NCBI GenBank assembly: GCA_013205565.1
Contig: JABMMM010000100.1
Location: 1 to 38,396, forward strand
Direction of reading: 5' to 3'
DNA from: Alcaligenaceae bacterium
GTDB lineage: Bacteria; Pseudomonadota; Gammaproteobacteria; Burkholderiales; Burkholderiaceae_B
DNA: 38,396 nucleotides
This document shows, one piece after another, positions 1 through 9,299 of this stretch; the stretch's first letter is position 1, and each line of letters opens with the position of its first letter. The notes below the pieces were generated by a model. That model searched no databases, was not told the DNA's origin, and saw nothing but the letters and a program-made list of their open reading frames with translations. A program made the position numbers and the translations under genes.

Positions 1-53
1 CTCCACAGTCCGCAACACTCCCCACAGACCCGCATGAACCCAAACCTGTAGGC

Positions 54-83
54 AAAAAAATACCAACCCCGAAAGGTTGGTAT
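54..83 (-). terminator. Rho-independent terminator of ssrA
   Basis: Read on the minus strand, a 9-bp stem (ATACCAACC paired with GGTTGGTAT, plus-strand 60-68 and 75-83) with a 6-nt loop is followed by a run of seven T. It lies 10 bases beyond the CCA end of the tmRNA, so it ends that transcript. Confidence 0.9.
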
Positions 84-92
84 GTGCGGTAG

Positions 93-456
93 TGGTGGAG
101 CCGGGGGGAATTGAACCCCCGTCCGCGAGCCCTCTGCAGGCAGTTCTACATGCGTAGTCGTTTCATTTTGAATTTAACCTTGGACTTTGCCAAACGACAG
201 GCCGGACCTTGGCGATTCACTTGGATTTAAGAAGTTGACGAGTGACCCGCCAACCGCCGATTCTTTGTAAATGACGCTGCTGTAGATTTCTCTACCTGAC
301 CCAAAGACAAATCAGTGCAGCGGCTCTACCGCTTAAGCGGCCAGAGCGAAACGCTCGTCGTTGGCGTTTATAGTGTTTCCAGTGGATTTACGAGCGAACT
401 GGGGCTCGGCATGCCCTGCACTGTTTCGCGACCCACGTCGAATCCGGATCGGCCCC
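93..456 (-). ncRNA. ssrA: Transfer-messenger RNA (tmRNA)
   Basis: tmRNA rescues stalled ribosomes: it is charged with alanine, enters the empty A site with SmpB and adds a degradation tag to the unfinished protein. On the minus strand the RNA begins GGGGCC at 456, and this pairs with GGCUCC just before the terminal ACCA at 93-96. The T-arm sequence GGTTCAATTCC lies close to the 3' end. The tag reading frame starts with GCC at 365-363 and reads ANDERFALAA, with a TAA stop at 335-333. That tag is typical of betaproteobacteria. The length is about 364 nt. A possible -10 box (TACAAT, 471-466 on the minus strand) lies about 10 nt upstream of the 5' end; I found no convincing -35. Bases 457-572, between the RNA and the 3' end of gph, hold nothing else I can identify. 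Confidence 0.97.
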
Positions 457-572
457 AGTAATAAGATTGTAGACGAACAACCGTCACAATCAGACAACAA
501 AGATGTAAAAGAGTGCGGCGATTGTTATTTGTTGTAAATCTTCTTGCGCCAGATCATTTTTTAAGTATCAAA

Positions 573-1235
573 CTAACCCATTAACTGCTTAATCGCAGGC
601 CACATATCCCGCGCCGAGTACGCGCAATGATCCGCCTGCCAAGTTTCGGGTGGATGTTCAGGCCCGCAATAGCCATAGGCGGCAGCAATCGAGGGCATAC
701 CGGCGGCCTGTGCTGCCTGAATATCTCGCAGATCATCGCCCACATAGAGGCATTGCTCGACCCCAAACCCTGCTTGCTTCGCAGCATGTAAAAGCGGAAG
801 AGGGTGGGGCTTAGTGTGCGCTGTCGTATCACCGCACACTAGCACCGCGCAATCTTGTGCCAGGCCCAAGGCCGTCACAAGCGGTGTGGCTAGGTAAGTG
901 GCTTTGTTGGTCACAATCCCCCAGGTCATCCCTGCGTCTTTAATCTGCGCCAATAATTCAGTCACTCCATCAAACAGACAGGTCTCAACCATCATGGCGG
1001 CTTCGTAGTCTTTTAAAAACTGCACGCGATGCGCTTCGTAGGCCTCGTCAGTAGGCGTCAAATTCAATGCGCAACGCAATAACCCGCGTGCACCCGCCGA
1101 AGAGTACGGGCGCAGCACTTCAAGCGGTAAGGGCTCAAGGCCGGCCCGTGTGCGCTGACGATTGGCTGCGGCCCCCAGATCGGAGGCCGTGTCGGCCAAG
1201 GTGCCGTCAAAATCAAACAAAATCAGTGCAGTCAT
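573..1235 (-). CDS. gph: Phosphoglycolate phosphatase (HAD family)
   Basis: This enzyme hydrolyses 2-phosphoglycolate, which arises from DNA repair and oxygenation side reactions, to glycolate in the cytoplasm. The 220-residue protein has the HAD motifs in order: DFDGTLADT near residues 8-16 (nucleophile Asp and acid/base Asp), VTNK near the middle (motif II), a conserved Lys in KPHP (motif III) and GDDLRD (motif IV, Mg2+ ligands). The cap domain lies between motifs I and II, as in the GpH/PGP subfamily. Its ATG overlaps the ubiG stop by four bases (ATGA), so the two are translationally coupled, an arrangement common in Bordetella relatives. HAD substrates are hard to tell from sequence, so the exact substrate is inferred from family and context. 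Confidence 0.9.
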   Translation of the reverse strand: MTALILFDFDGTLADTASDLGAAANRQRTRAGLEPLPLEVLRPYSSAGARGLLRCALNLTPTDEAYEAHRVQFLKDYEAAMMVETCLFDGVTELLAQIKDAGMTWGIVTNKATYLATPLVTALGLAQDCAVLVCGDTTAHTKPHPLPLLHAAKQAGFGVEQCLYVGDDLRDIQAAQAAGMPSIAAAYGYCGPEHPPETWQADHCAYSARDMWPAIKQLMG

Positions 1236-1948
1236 TTTTTGGTAGCCATCAGGTAATTGACGCTGGTGTCATGGTTAAGCGAATAGTGCTCGGTAAAGGG
1301 GTTATAGCCCATGCCCATCAGTTGCTGTGTGGTGAGCCCAGCAGCGCGTGCCGACGCCGCAAGTTCGCTGGGTCGTATAAAACTGCGCCAGCTATGCGTG
1401 CCGCGCGGCAACAGGCGCAAGATATATTCGGCACCCACAATGGCAAACAGAAACGATTTTGGATTGCGATTCAGTGTTGTAAAAAACACCCAACCACCCG
1501 GCTTGACCAGCGTTGAGCAGGCGCGCACGATCGAGCCTGGGTCGGGCACGTGCTCGAGCATCTCCATGCATGTGACGATATCAAATTGCGCGGGTTGCTC
1601 AGCGGCCATGTCCTCGGCGCTAATGCTACGGTACGTGACAGGTACGCCTGACTCTAGGCCATGCAGCTGTGCCACTTTTAATGATTTGTCGGCTAGGTCA
1701 ATACCTGTGACTTCAGCGCCAGCCACAGCCATACTTTCAGCCAAGATCCCACCACCGCAACCTACATCGAGTATTTTTTTACCCTGCAGGCCACCCACGA
1801 GCTCTTTAATCCAGTTCAACCTTAAGGGGTTGATAGCATGGAGTGGTTTGAATTCGCTATTGGGATCCCACCAGCGTGAAGCCAAAGCACTAAATTTGTC
1901 GAGTTCAGCTTGATCGACGTTGCTAGCAGGAGGGGTAGGGCTTGTCAT
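1232..1948 (-). CDS. ubiG: Ubiquinone biosynthesis O-methyltransferase UbiG
   Basis: UbiG carries out both O-methylations of the ubiquinone ring using S-adenosylmethionine. The 238-residue protein carries the signature N-terminus DKFSALASRWWDPNSEFKPLH (a 20-residue family hallmark begins at Asp16-Lys17), the SAM-binding glycine-rich loop LDVGCGGGILAE near residues 61-72 and an acidic strand end VTGID that holds the ribose. A second UbiG motif, NPKSFLFAI, lies near residue 160. Length is close to the E. coli enzyme (240). It is the first gene of a ubiG-gph operon on the minus strand; gph overlaps its stop by 4 bp. The ribosome site is weak (GGAT about 8 nt upstream of the ATG). Confidence 0.95.
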   Translation of the reverse strand: MTSPTPPASNVDQAELDKFSALASRWWDPNSEFKPLHAINPLRLNWIKELVGGLQGKKILDVGCGGGILAESMAVAGAEVTGIDLADKSLKVAQLHGLESGVPVTYRSISAEDMAAEQPAQFDIVTCMEMLEHVPDPGSIVRACSTLVKPGGWVFFTTLNRNPKSFLFAIVGAEYILRLLPRGTHSWRSFIRPSELAASARAAGLTTQQLMGMGYNPFTEHYSLNHDTSVNYLMATKK

Positions 1949-2061
1949 TTTTGTTCATCCATAAACACTCATGCCCAAGCGCGCGAACAATAAGCCGTAG
2001 ACACATTCAAGCTATGGTCGCATGAAGCGCTTCTGAGGTGAGGCAAAACCCTTCAGGGCAT

Positions 2062-2092
2062 AAAAAAAGACCCCGCAAGCGAGGTCTTTTTA
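2062..2092 (-). terminator. Terminator downstream of ompA
   Basis: On the minus strand a 10-bp stem (2066-2075 paired with 2080-2089, one G-T pair) closes a 4-nt loop and is followed by a T run. It lies about 50 bases past the ompA stop. The flanking A and T runs would let it work in both directions, but no plus-strand gene ends here. Confidence 0.85.
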
Positions 2093-2141
2093 GTCAAAGC
2101 CCACCGCACAAGGCGGTGGTACTCAGCCAAAGGTAGAGGGA

Positions 2142-2705
2142 TTAACCCTTGCTACCGATGATTTCGACGTCTACGCGGCGGTTCTTGGCACGACCAGCTG
2201 CTGTCTTGTTGTCAGCAATCGGTTGTGATTTACCTTTACCAGAAGCGGTGATGCGGTTTGCATCGATGCCTTGGGTAACCAAATATGCTTTGACAGCAGC
2301 GGCGCGGCGCTCTGACAAGCCTTGGTTGTATGCATCTGAACCGATCGAGTCAGTGTGACCGATAGCAATGATGGTTTCAAGTTTGATAGCTTTTTGCTGA
2401 GCGACAACCTGGTCAAGCAATTTTCTGCCTTCAGGTTTGACGATGGCCTTGTCAAAGTCAAACAGGGCTTCGGCTTTAATCGAAACTTTGTCTGCCATTG
2501 GATTGGCTTTTGGCTTACCGCAATCAACTGAAGCAGTTGCTGGGGTCCAGAAGTTATTCTGCCAGCAAAGTTCGTTGGTGCCGTTTTTCCAAGTTAGTTC
2601 GTTGGTGCCATTACGCCAGTTGTCAACCGCTTGTGCGGAAGCAACGCCTGAGGCGGTGATAGCTGCAAAGGCAAATGCCAGAGCGATTTTGGAGGTCTTG
2701 TTCAT
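2142..2705 (-). CDS. ompA: OmpA-family peptidoglycan-anchoring outer membrane protein
   Basis: This 187-residue protein has a signal peptide (residues 1-25, ending ASA), a short Trp/Asn-rich N-terminal segment and a C-terminal OmpA peptidoglycan-binding domain (about 75-185). The domain shows AEALFDFDKAIVKPEG, the hallmark IGHTDSIGSDAYNQGLSERRA and NRRVDVEI, whose Asp and Arg residues hold diaminopimelate. The N-terminus is far too short for an eight-strand barrel; this layout is typical of Bordetella-type OmpA, which probably sits in the periplasm or is held by other porins. An unusual feature is a 9-residue tandem repeat (WRNGTNELT/WKNGTNELC), mirrored in the DNA around 2572-2617. The Shine-Dalgarno AGGA lies 6 nt upstream of the ATG. 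It is monocistronic, with its own terminator, and divergent from gyrA. Confidence 0.93.
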   Translation of the reverse strand: MNKTSKIALAFAFAAITASGVASAQAVDNWRNGTNELTWKNGTNELCWQNNFWTPATASVDCGKPKANPMADKVSIKAEALFDFDKAIVKPEGRKLLDQVVAQQKAIKLETIIAIGHTDSIGSDAYNQGLSERRAAAVKAYLVTQGIDANRITASGKGKSQPIADNKTAAGRAKNRRVDVEIIGSKG

Positions 2706-3265
2706 AATTTTCCTCGATGAGCTTGTTGCTGGATAAGTGACTCGCAGCGAACCCCCGCCGCAAATAAATACATCAAAATATTAGGTCAGTACGGCCGATG
2801 TCTGCCCTGAAAAAAACATCACTGGTCTAATCTTCTTTGTGCTGTGTCGAATCTTAAGCTATTTGTTGAACTTTTGTCGGACTTCTTGAATTCGCAAGGC
2901 TTTCATAGTCGGATTTCTACGGTTCCGTGTGGTTTCTTGTTGGTTTTTGGCAACAATCGTGGTTTTTTCGTCAAAACGTTCAGTCTCTAGCCCTGTTTAT
3001 TAGCCCTTTCTGGCCCTATTTTCTAGCTTTATTTTCTAACCTTAAGTTGCAAGTGAAAGTCCGTCACGAGTTACCTGCCTGCTGCGTTGCGCTTGAATCA
3101 ATGCAAAGAGAAAACAGAGCCTTATGTCAGAGACATAGTTTAAAGGTGTTCCTGTCTTGAAAAGTTCATATAAGAGGCGGGCGGTGTAGAATGCAGGGTT
3201 AGCTTTGGCTTTTATTTACGCCCCGATTTCGGGTTTTACCCTCCCTGTTTATCCACCGTCAGCTT
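2706..3265. other. Long divergent intergenic region ompA/gyrA
   Basis: This 560-base stretch must hold the promoters of ompA (leftward) and gyrA (rightward). It is rich in T and pyrimidine runs (about 2925-3055), unlike the coding DNA around it. A weak gyrA candidate is TAGAAT near 3187-3192 with TTCATA about 16 bases upstream. For ompA, TAATAT near 2780 on the minus strand is a possible -10 box without a clear -35. I find no tRNA, terminator or convincing small gene. A 77-codon open frame at 2927-3160 looks non-coding. Confidence 0.5.
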
Positions 3266-5920
3266 ATGGATTCCTTCGCCAAGGAAACACTTCCGATTTC
3301 ACTGGAAGAAGAAATGCGCCGCAGTTATCTAGATTACGCAATGAGCGTGATCGTGGGGCGCGCCCTCCCGGATGTCCGTGATGGTCTCAAGCCTGTGCAC
3401 CGTCGTGTTTTGTTTGCGATGCACGAACTCAACAACGACTGGAACCGCGCTTACAAAAAGTCGGCCCGTATTGTCGGTGACGTAATCGGTAAGTACCATC
3501 CGCATGGCGACCAGGCGGTCTATGACACCATCGTGCGTATGGCGCAAGACTTTTCTCTGCGCTATATGTTGGTCGATGGTCAGGGTAACTTTGGCTCGAT
3601 TGACGGCGACAATGCAGCGGCGATGCGTTACACCGAAATCCGTTTGTCCAAAATTGCGCACGAGTTGTTGGCTGATATCGATCAAGAAACCGTTGACTTT
3701 GGCCCTAATTATGACGGCAGCGAAAACGAGCCTCTGCTTTTGCCCTCGCGCTTACCCAACTTATTAGTGAACGGCAGCTCAGGGATTGCGGTGGGGATGG
3801 CCACCAATATCCCCCCGCACAACTTGGCTGAGGTTGTCGATGGCTGCTTATATTGCTTGCGCAACCCTGAATGCACAATCGACGAACTGATTGAACTGAT
3901 CCCCGCGCCTGATTTTCCGACAGGTGGCATTATTTACGGCATCGTTGGCGTGCGCGAAGGGTATCGCACGGGCCGCGGGCGTGTCATCATGCGCGCTAAA
4001 ACACACTTCGAAGATTTTGCGACCAATCGCCAGTCGATTGTGGTCGATGCCTTGCCTTACCAAGTCAATAAAAAGACCTTGCAAGAGCGTATCGCCGAGC
4101 TCGTCAACGAAAAGAAAATCGAAGGCATTTCAGATATTCGCGACGAATCCGATAAAGACGGTATGCGTCTGGTGATCGAGCTTAAGCGCGGTGAAGTGCC
4201 TGAGGTGGTTTTAAACAATCTCTATAAGCATACTCAGCTGCAAGACACCTTTGGTATGAATCTGGTGGCCTTGGTGGATGGTCAGCCTCGCCTGCTGAAT
4301 TTAAAGCAGATGGTCGAGTATTTCTTATCGCACCGTCGCGAAGTGGTCACGCGTCGCACGGTGTTTCAGCTGCGCAAAGCGCGCGAGCGTGGGCACGTGC
4401 TCGAGGGCCTGGCCGTGGCACTCGCAAATATTGATGAGTTCATCCGAATTATTAAGGCTGCACCAACGCCACCCGTTGCGCGTCAGGATTTGATGGATCA
4501 ATCCTGGGACTCGTCTTTGGTGCGCGAAATGTTATCGCGAGCAGACTCTGAAGCGGTAGGCGGGCGTGCGGCCTATCGGCCAGATAATTTGCCCGAGACG
4601 TTTGGTTTACAAGGCGATGGTCAATACCGTTTAAGCGAAACGCAAGCGCAAGAAATTTTGAACATGCGTCTGCAACGTCTGACCGGCCTTGAGCAAGACA
4701 AGATCGTCAGCGAGTACAAGGGCGTGATGGATACGATCTCTGACTTGCTCGATATCTTGGCGCGTCCTGAGCGTATCACGATCATTATCAGTGATGAGTT
4801 GCAGGCCATCAAGACCGAATTTTCGGTCAATGCCAAAGATTCACGCCGATCGGATGTCGAGCTCAATGCAACCGATCTTGATACTGAAGACTTGATCACG
4901 CCTGTGGATATGGTGGTAACGCTGTCTAACAGTGGCTATATAAAGAGTCAGCCCCTGTCTGAATATCGCGCGCAGCGCCGCGGCGGTCGTGGCAAGCGGG
5001 CGGCGGCCACCAAAGAAAACGACTGGATTGATCAGCTCTTCACGGCGAACACGCACGACTTCTTGTTGTGCTTTTCTGACCGCGGTCGCCTTTACTGGCT
5101 CAAGGTCTGGGAAGTCCCACAAGGTACTTCAACCTCGCGTGGGCGTCCCATCGTCAATATGTTTCCGCTTGTGGATGGCGAAAAGATCACAGTCATCTTG
5201 CCGATCAAGGCGTTTAGCGACGATCAAACCATCTTTATGGCAACCTCGCGCGGTACGGTTAAAAAGACCTTGCTGTCGGATTTTTCAAACCCACGCAAGG
5301 CCGGCATTATTGCCGTCGATCTCGATGAGGGCGATTTCTTGATCGGGGCTGAACTCACCGACGGCAAGCACGATGTCATGCTGTTCGCTGATTCGGGCAA
5401 GGCAGTACGCTTTGACGAAAACGACGTGCGTCCGATGGGGCGCAACGCCCGTGGTGTGCGCGGGATGCAGCTTGAAGAGGGTCAAGCGGTCATTGCCATG
5501 TTGGTCGCCGGCGACGAAACGAAAACGGTGCTCACGGCCACGCAAAATGGTTTCGGTAAGCGGACCCCCATTGGTGAATACACCCGCCATGGCCGTGGCA
5601 CCAAAGGCATGATTGCGATTTCGACGTCTGCACGCAATGGCAAGGTGGTGGGGGCGGTCCTGGCCAATGCCACTGACCAGATCATGCTGATCACAACGGG
5701 CGGCGTTTTGGTGCGTACACCCGTTTCGGGCATCCGTGAGATGGGCCGCGCAACTCAGGGTGTGACGCTAATTAGTGTTGACGATGGCAGCATGTTGTCT
5801 GGCGTACGTCGCGTGGTTGAAAGTGATGTCGATGACGAGGGTGATGATCCTTCAATCGAAGGCGCAACACCCGACGCGAGTGCACCAGACACCCTTGGTG
5901 AGGCCGGTTCGGAGTCTTAA
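3266..5920 (+). CDS. gyrA: DNA gyrase subunit A
   Basis: GyrA is the breakage-reunion subunit of gyrase, which with GyrB introduces negative supercoils using ATP. The 884-residue protein begins at the expected family start ([17 protein letters not shown]). The catalytic tyrosine is Tyr122 (AAAMRYTE), and numbering matches E. coli exactly through this region. The C-terminal DNA-wrapping domain carries the GyrA box (QRRGGRGK, about residue 571) and six-bladed propeller repeats, and ends in an acidic tail (DVDDEGDD...). The quinolone-resistance region reads [10 protein letters not shown]: Gln occupies position 83, where Ser or Thr gives drug sensitivity in many bacteria, while Asp87 is kept. The ribosome site is not obvious. 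serC starts 4 bases after the stop, so gyrA heads or abuts the aromatic supraoperon. Confidence 0.98.
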   Translation: MDSFAKETLPISLEEEMRRSYLDYAMSVIVGRALPDVRDGLKPVHRRVLFAMHELNNDWNRAYKKSARIVGDVIGKYHPHGDQAVYDTIVRMAQDFSLRYMLVDGQGNFGSIDGDNAAAMRYTEIRLSKIAHELLADIDQETVDFGPNYDGSENEPLLLPSRLPNLLVNGSSGIAVGMATNIPPHNLAEVVDGCLYCLRNPECTIDELIELIPAPDFPTGGIIYGIVGVREGYRTGRGRVIMRAKTHFEDFATNRQSIVVDALPYQVNKKTLQERIAELVNEKKIEGISDIRDESDKDGMRLVIELKRGEVPEVVLNNLYKHTQLQDTFGMNLVALVDGQPRLLNLKQMVEYFLSHRREVVTRRTVFQLRKARERGHVLEGLAVALANIDEFIRIIKAAPTPPVARQDLMDQSWDSSLVREMLSRADSEAVGGRAAYRPDNLPETFGLQGDGQYRLSETQAQEILNMRLQRLTGLEQDKIVSEYKGVMDTISDLLDILARPERITIIISDELQAIKTEFSVNAKDSRRSDVELNATDLDTEDLITPVDMVVTLSNSGYIKSQPLSEYRAQRRGGRGKRAAATKENDWIDQLFTANTHDFLLCFSDRGRLYWLKVWEVPQGTSTSRGRPIVNMFPLVDGEKITVILPIKAFSDDQTIFMATSRGTVKKTLLSDFSNPRKAGIIAVDLDEGDFLIGAELTDGKHDVMLFADSGKAVRFDENDVRPMGRNARGVRGMQLEEGQAVIAMLVAGDETKTVLTATQNGFGKRTPIGEYTRHGRGTKGMIAISTSARNGKVVGAVLANATDQIMLITTGGVLVRTPVSGIREMGRATQGVTLISVDDGSMLSGVRRVVESDVDDEGDDPSIEGATPDASAPDTLGEAGSES

Positions 5921-5924
5921 ACCT

Positions 5925-7055
5925 ATGGCGCGCCCCTGGAATTTTGCGGCAGGCCCCTCGGTAATGCCTGAGGTGGTCTTGCAGCAAGCGGCTGCAGAAA
6001 TGCTTGACTGGCACGGCAGCGGTATGTCGGTGATGGAAATGAGTCATCGCGGGCAAGAGTTTCTGCAGATTTGCAGCGAAGCTGAGGCCGATCTTCGTGA
6101 GTTGCTGGCGATTTCTGAGGATTATGCAGTTTTGTTTATGCAGGGCGGCGCCACGGCCGAAAACGCGATTATTCCTTTGAATTTGCTGGGTCGGGTCGCG
6201 CAGCCTAAAGCCGATTTTGTGCTAACGGGCGTTTGGTCTGCCAAGGCGCAGCAAGAATGTTTGCGCTATGGCGATGCCCACATTGCTGCAAGCAGCGCTG
6301 CACCTACGGTCATTGATGGCGTGCAACAGCAGCCTTTTACCTGGGTACCTGACCCCGAGACCTGGCGGGTGCGCAAAGACGCGGCCTATTTGCATCTCTG
6401 TAGCAACGAAACCATTGGAGGAGTCGAAACAATGGCTTGGCCTTCGATGGCGAGCTTAGGGGCGCCTGAGGTGCCTTTGGTGGTTGACGCCTCGTCGCAC
6501 TTTTTGTCGCGTCCGTTTTCAGTTGAGCAAACCGGCATGATTTTCGCCGGTGCGCAAAAAAATGCGGGCCCAGCAGGGCTGACGATTGTGATCGTACGGC
6601 GTGATTTGACTGGTCACGCTTCGCCGATTTGCCCTTCGGCGTTCGATTACGCCAAGGTCGCGGCGCAACAGTCAATGTTTAACACGCCACCAACCTACGC
6701 CATTTATATGGCAGGCTTGGTTTTTAAGTGGCTGAAACAGCAGGGCGGTTTGGGGCAAATCGAACAACTCAACATCGCTAAAGCGCAAGCTTTGTATGGT
6801 TTTTTTGAGCAGAGCGGGTTTTATCGGTTGCCCGTACAGCGTTCTGTTCGTTCGCGCATGAACGTGCCGTTTTTTTTGCCCGAAGCCGCTCTTGACACAG
6901 ACTTCTTGCAAGGCGCGCAAGCGCGTGGTTTGATGCAGTTAAGAGGGCATAAATTCGTAGGTGGCATGCGTGCTTCGATTTATAACGCGATGCCGCTTCA
7001 AGGTGTGCTGACACTGGTTGACTATCTTAAGGACTTTGAGAACGCGCATGGATGA
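5925..7055 (+). CDS. serC: Phosphoserine aminotransferase
   Basis: SerC converts 3-phosphohydroxypyruvate and glutamate to phosphoserine and 2-oxoglutarate; it also acts in the pyridoxal phosphate route. It is a PLP enzyme of 376 residues (E. coli 362). It begins [12 protein letters not shown], the conserved phosphate-binding N-terminus, and has HRGQEF near 41-46, the [10 protein letters not shown] cofactor loop near 71-80 and the Schiff-base Lys212 in [14 protein letters not shown] chose the ATG at 5925, 4 bases after gyrA, over an upstream in-frame start at 5775 because that extension lies inside gyrA and family similarity begins at 5925. GGAG is about 11 bases upstream. The end overlaps pheA by 8 bases. 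Confidence 0.96.
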   Translation: MARPWNFAAGPSVMPEVVLQQAAAEMLDWHGSGMSVMEMSHRGQEFLQICSEAEADLRELLAISEDYAVLFMQGGATAENAIIPLNLLGRVAQPKADFVLTGVWSAKAQQECLRYGDAHIAASSAAPTVIDGVQQQPFTWVPDPETWRVRKDAAYLHLCSNETIGGVETMAWPSMASLGAPEVPLVVDASSHFLSRPFSVEQTGMIFAGAQKNAGPAGLTIVIVRRDLTGHASPICPSAFDYAKVAAQQSMFNTPPTYAIYMAGLVFKWLKQQGGLGQIEQLNIAKAQALYGFFEQSGFYRLPVQRSVRSRMNVPFFLPEAALDTDFLQGAQARGLMQLRGHKFVGGMRASIYNAMPLQGVLTLVDYLKDFENAHG

Positions 7056-8133
7056 GTCATTTCAAGCTAAGTTATTGCCGTTACGCCAGCGTATTGATCA
7101 AATCGACGCCGAGATTCTTGATTTGTTTAATCAACGCGCCCGCACGGCCCAAGAGGTCGGTGAGCTCAAGCATGCGTTCAATGCGCAAGGCCCGGTGCTG
7201 CGCCCCGAGCGCGAGGCGCAGGTCATTCGTCAGTTGCAAACGCTCAATCGGGGGCCTTTGCCCCCAGAGGCCGTGTCTGCTGTCTGGACCGAGATCATTT
7301 CAGCGTGTCGCGGTCTTGAACAAGCCTTGACAGTCGCTTTTTTGGGGCCTGCGGGTTCATTTTCTGAACAAGCCGCCTTTGAGCATTTTGGACATTCGGT
7401 CACGGGAATGCCCTGCGCTTCGTTTGACGAGGTGTTTCGTGCGGTTGAGGCGGGTGCGGCACAGGTTGGTATGGTGCCCGTTGAAAACTCAACCGAAGGG
7501 GCTGTCAATCGTACGCTTGATTTATTGTTGGGTTCGTCGTTACGTATCTTGGGCGAACGCTCGTTGTTGATTCGTCATTGCTTGTTGACTAAAAATGGTG
7601 ACATGACGGGCATCACCAGGATCATGGCGCACCCTCAGGCGTTAGCACAGTGTCAAAACTGGTTAAACCGAGAGTACCCCGGCATCAAGCGCGAACCGGT
7701 CTCGAGTAACTCTGAGGCCGCTCGCCTGGCGTCGCTCGACGCATCGATCGCCGCCATCGCAAGCGATATTGCCGCGCGAGCCTGGGGCTTGCAAATGTTG
7801 GCAGCAGGTATTCAAGACGACTCGCAAAACCGCACACGCTTTTTGGCGATTGGTCAGCTGGCGATCTTGCCTAGCGGGCGCGATAAAACCAGCTTGATTC
7901 TTGCGGTTGCAAATCGGGCTGGTGCGGTCTATCAAATGCTAGAACCTTTGTCGGCGAACGGTGTCTCCATGACGCGTTTTGAGTCGCGGCCTGCCCGCAC
8001 CGGCCAGTGGGAATACTATTTTTATGTTGATCTTGAGGGGCACTGCGAAGATGCTCCGGTTAAAAAAGCGTTAGCGACGCTCGAGCAGGATTGTGCCTTT
8101 TATAAATTATTGGGCTCTTATCCTGCACAATAG
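7048..8133 (+). CDS. pheA: Bifunctional chorismate mutase / prephenate dehydratase (P-protein)
   Basis: PheA converts chorismate to prephenate and then to phenylpyruvate, the committed steps to phenylalanine. The 361-residue protein has an AroQ-class mutase domain (about 1-90: [20 protein letters not shown]), a prephenate dehydratase domain (about 100-275) starting [15 protein letters not shown] and containing the catalytic-site [15 protein letters not shown] and the TRF motif (NRTRFLAIG), and a C-terminal ACT domain (about 285-360) with the phenylalanine-sensing ESRPAR segment. Feedback inhibition by phenylalanine is therefore expected. The ATG at 7048 lies inside the 3' end of serC (8-base overlap); an in-frame upstream start at 7018 would lengthen that overlap and lies before the conserved mutase helix, so I rejected it. 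Confidence 0.96.
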   Translation: MDESFQAKLLPLRQRIDQIDAEILDLFNQRARTAQEVGELKHAFNAQGPVLRPEREAQVIRQLQTLNRGPLPPEAVSAVWTEIISACRGLEQALTVAFLGPAGSFSEQAAFEHFGHSVTGMPCASFDEVFRAVEAGAAQVGMVPVENSTEGAVNRTLDLLLGSSLRILGERSLLIRHCLLTKNGDMTGITRIMAHPQALAQCQNWLNREYPGIKREPVSSNSEAARLASLDASIAAIASDIAARAWGLQMLAAGIQDDSQNRTRFLAIGQLAILPSGRDKTSLILAVANRAGAVYQMLEPLSANGVSMTRFESRPARTGQWEYYFYVDLEGHCEDAPVKKALATLEQDCAFYKLLGSYPAQ

Positions 8134-8168
8134 TTTTTCTTTTTTTGATCCCTGTTGGTGGCACCTTT

Positions 8169-9299
8169 ATGTCGTCTAAAGACTCGATTTTGATTGCTCC
8201 CCCGCACGTTGCGGCGATCGCGCCCTATCAGGCCGGAAAACCGATTGAAGAGCTCGCGCGCGAATTCGGGCTTGACCCCGCACAGATCGTCAAGCTTGCT
8301 TCAAACGAAAATCCCCTTGGGATGCCCGAGTCGGCACGCCTGGCGATCGTAGCTGCCACGGCGCACTTGGGGCGCTACCCTGATCCGGCCGGCTTTGAGT
8401 TAAAGCAGGCCTTGTCCGCGCGCTGGTCGGTGCCGCAAAATTGGCTCACGCTCGGTAACGGGTCAAACGATATTCTTGAACTCGTGGCCTCGGCCTTGCT
8501 CGAACCCGGCAGCTCGGTCGTGTATGCCCAACACGCCTTCGTGGTGTATCGCCTGGCTACGCAAGCGCGCGGTGCGCGCCATTTGGTCGTGCCCGCCAAA
8601 GATTTTGGTCACGACTTGCCTGCCATGCTTGAGGCGATTGATGGCACAACGCGTGTCGTGTTTATTGCCAATCCAAATAATCCGACAGGCACATATTTAC
8701 CTAACGCGCAGCTTGAGGCGTTTCTTGAGGCTGTCGCGCAGCGTCACGGTACGCGCGTAACCGTTGTGCTTGACGAGGCCTATAACGAGTTTCTTGAACC
8801 CGAACAGCGCGTCGACAGCGTGGGCTTGGTCAAACGTTACGCCAACTTGCTGGTGTCGCGCAGTTTTTCTAAGGCCTACGGTTTGGCTGGTTTGCGTGTT
8901 GGGTATGCGATTGCGCAGCCGACACTGACCGATTTGATGAACCGCGTGCGCCAACCGTTTAACGTGAACTCGCTTGCTCAGGCGGCGGCCATTGCCGCGC
9001 TACAAGACACCGAATTCTTGGCAAAAAGTTTTACCGTCAATCGTGAGGGTAAGGCGCAGTTGCAGCAAGGCTTTGCCAAGCTCGGTTTAACGTTTGTGCC
9101 CAGTTATGCCAACTTTGTACTCGTAAAAGTGGGTGACGCGGCGCGTGTCAATCTTGAATTGCTCAAGCGCGGCGTGATTGTACGTCCGGTTGCGGGCGAT
9201 GGCTTGCCTGAGTGGCTGCGCGTGTCGATTGGGTTGCCCAATGAAAATCAAAAATTTCTCGAGGCGTTAGCGGCAGTTGTGCAGGCTGGCGCAAAGTGA
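8169..9299 (+). CDS. hisC: Histidinol-phosphate aminotransferase (HisC2 type)
   Basis: This PLP aminotransferase of 376 residues is of the HisC family. In aromatic operons this paralogue (called hisHb or hisC2) often works on aromatic amino acids as well as imidazole acetol phosphate. Visible motifs are KLASNENPLG (about 42-51), GNGSNDILE (97-105), the Asn-rich ANPNNPTGTY (167-176), LDEAYNEF and the Schiff-base lysine Lys235 in SRSFSKAYGLAGLRVGY. I chose the ATG at 8169 with GGTGG about 8 bases upstream; a TTG at 8145 is in frame but has no ribosome site. The downstream tyrA start overlaps the stop (GTGA). Whether it serves histidine or tyrosine/phenylalanine synthesis cannot be settled here. 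Confidence 0.93.
   Translation: MSSKDSILIAPPHVAAIAPYQAGKPIEELAREFGLDPAQIVKLASNENPLGMPESARLAIVAATAHLGRYPDPAGFELKQALSARWSVPQNWLTLGNGSNDILELVASALLEPGSSVVYAQHAFVVYRLATQARGARHLVVPAKDFGHDLPAMLEAIDGTTRVVFIANPNNPTGTYLPNAQLEAFLEAVAQRHGTRVTVVLDEAYNEFLEPEQRVDSVGLVKRYANLLVSRSFSKAYGLAGLRVGYAIAQPTLTDLMNRVRQPFNVNSLAQAAAIAALQDTEFLAKSFTVNREGKAQLQQGFAKLGLTFVPSYANFVLVKVGDAARVNLELLKRGVIVRPVAGDGLPEWLRVSIGLPNENQKFLEALAAVVQAGAK

Noticed and set aside
1067-1913. Long plus-strand open frames opposite gph and ubiG (149 and 200 codons)
   Set aside because: They are shadows of real genes on the other strand, with arginine- and proline-rich sequence typical of antisense frames.
2927-3160. A 77-codon open frame between ompA and gyrA
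   Set aside because: Its start is poor, its composition follows a T-rich non-coding stretch, and it has no recognisable features.
5775-5924. A longer serC start inside gyrA
   Set aside because: The extra 50 residues are not family-like and lie wholly inside the gyrA 3' end; the conserved N-terminus starts at 5925.
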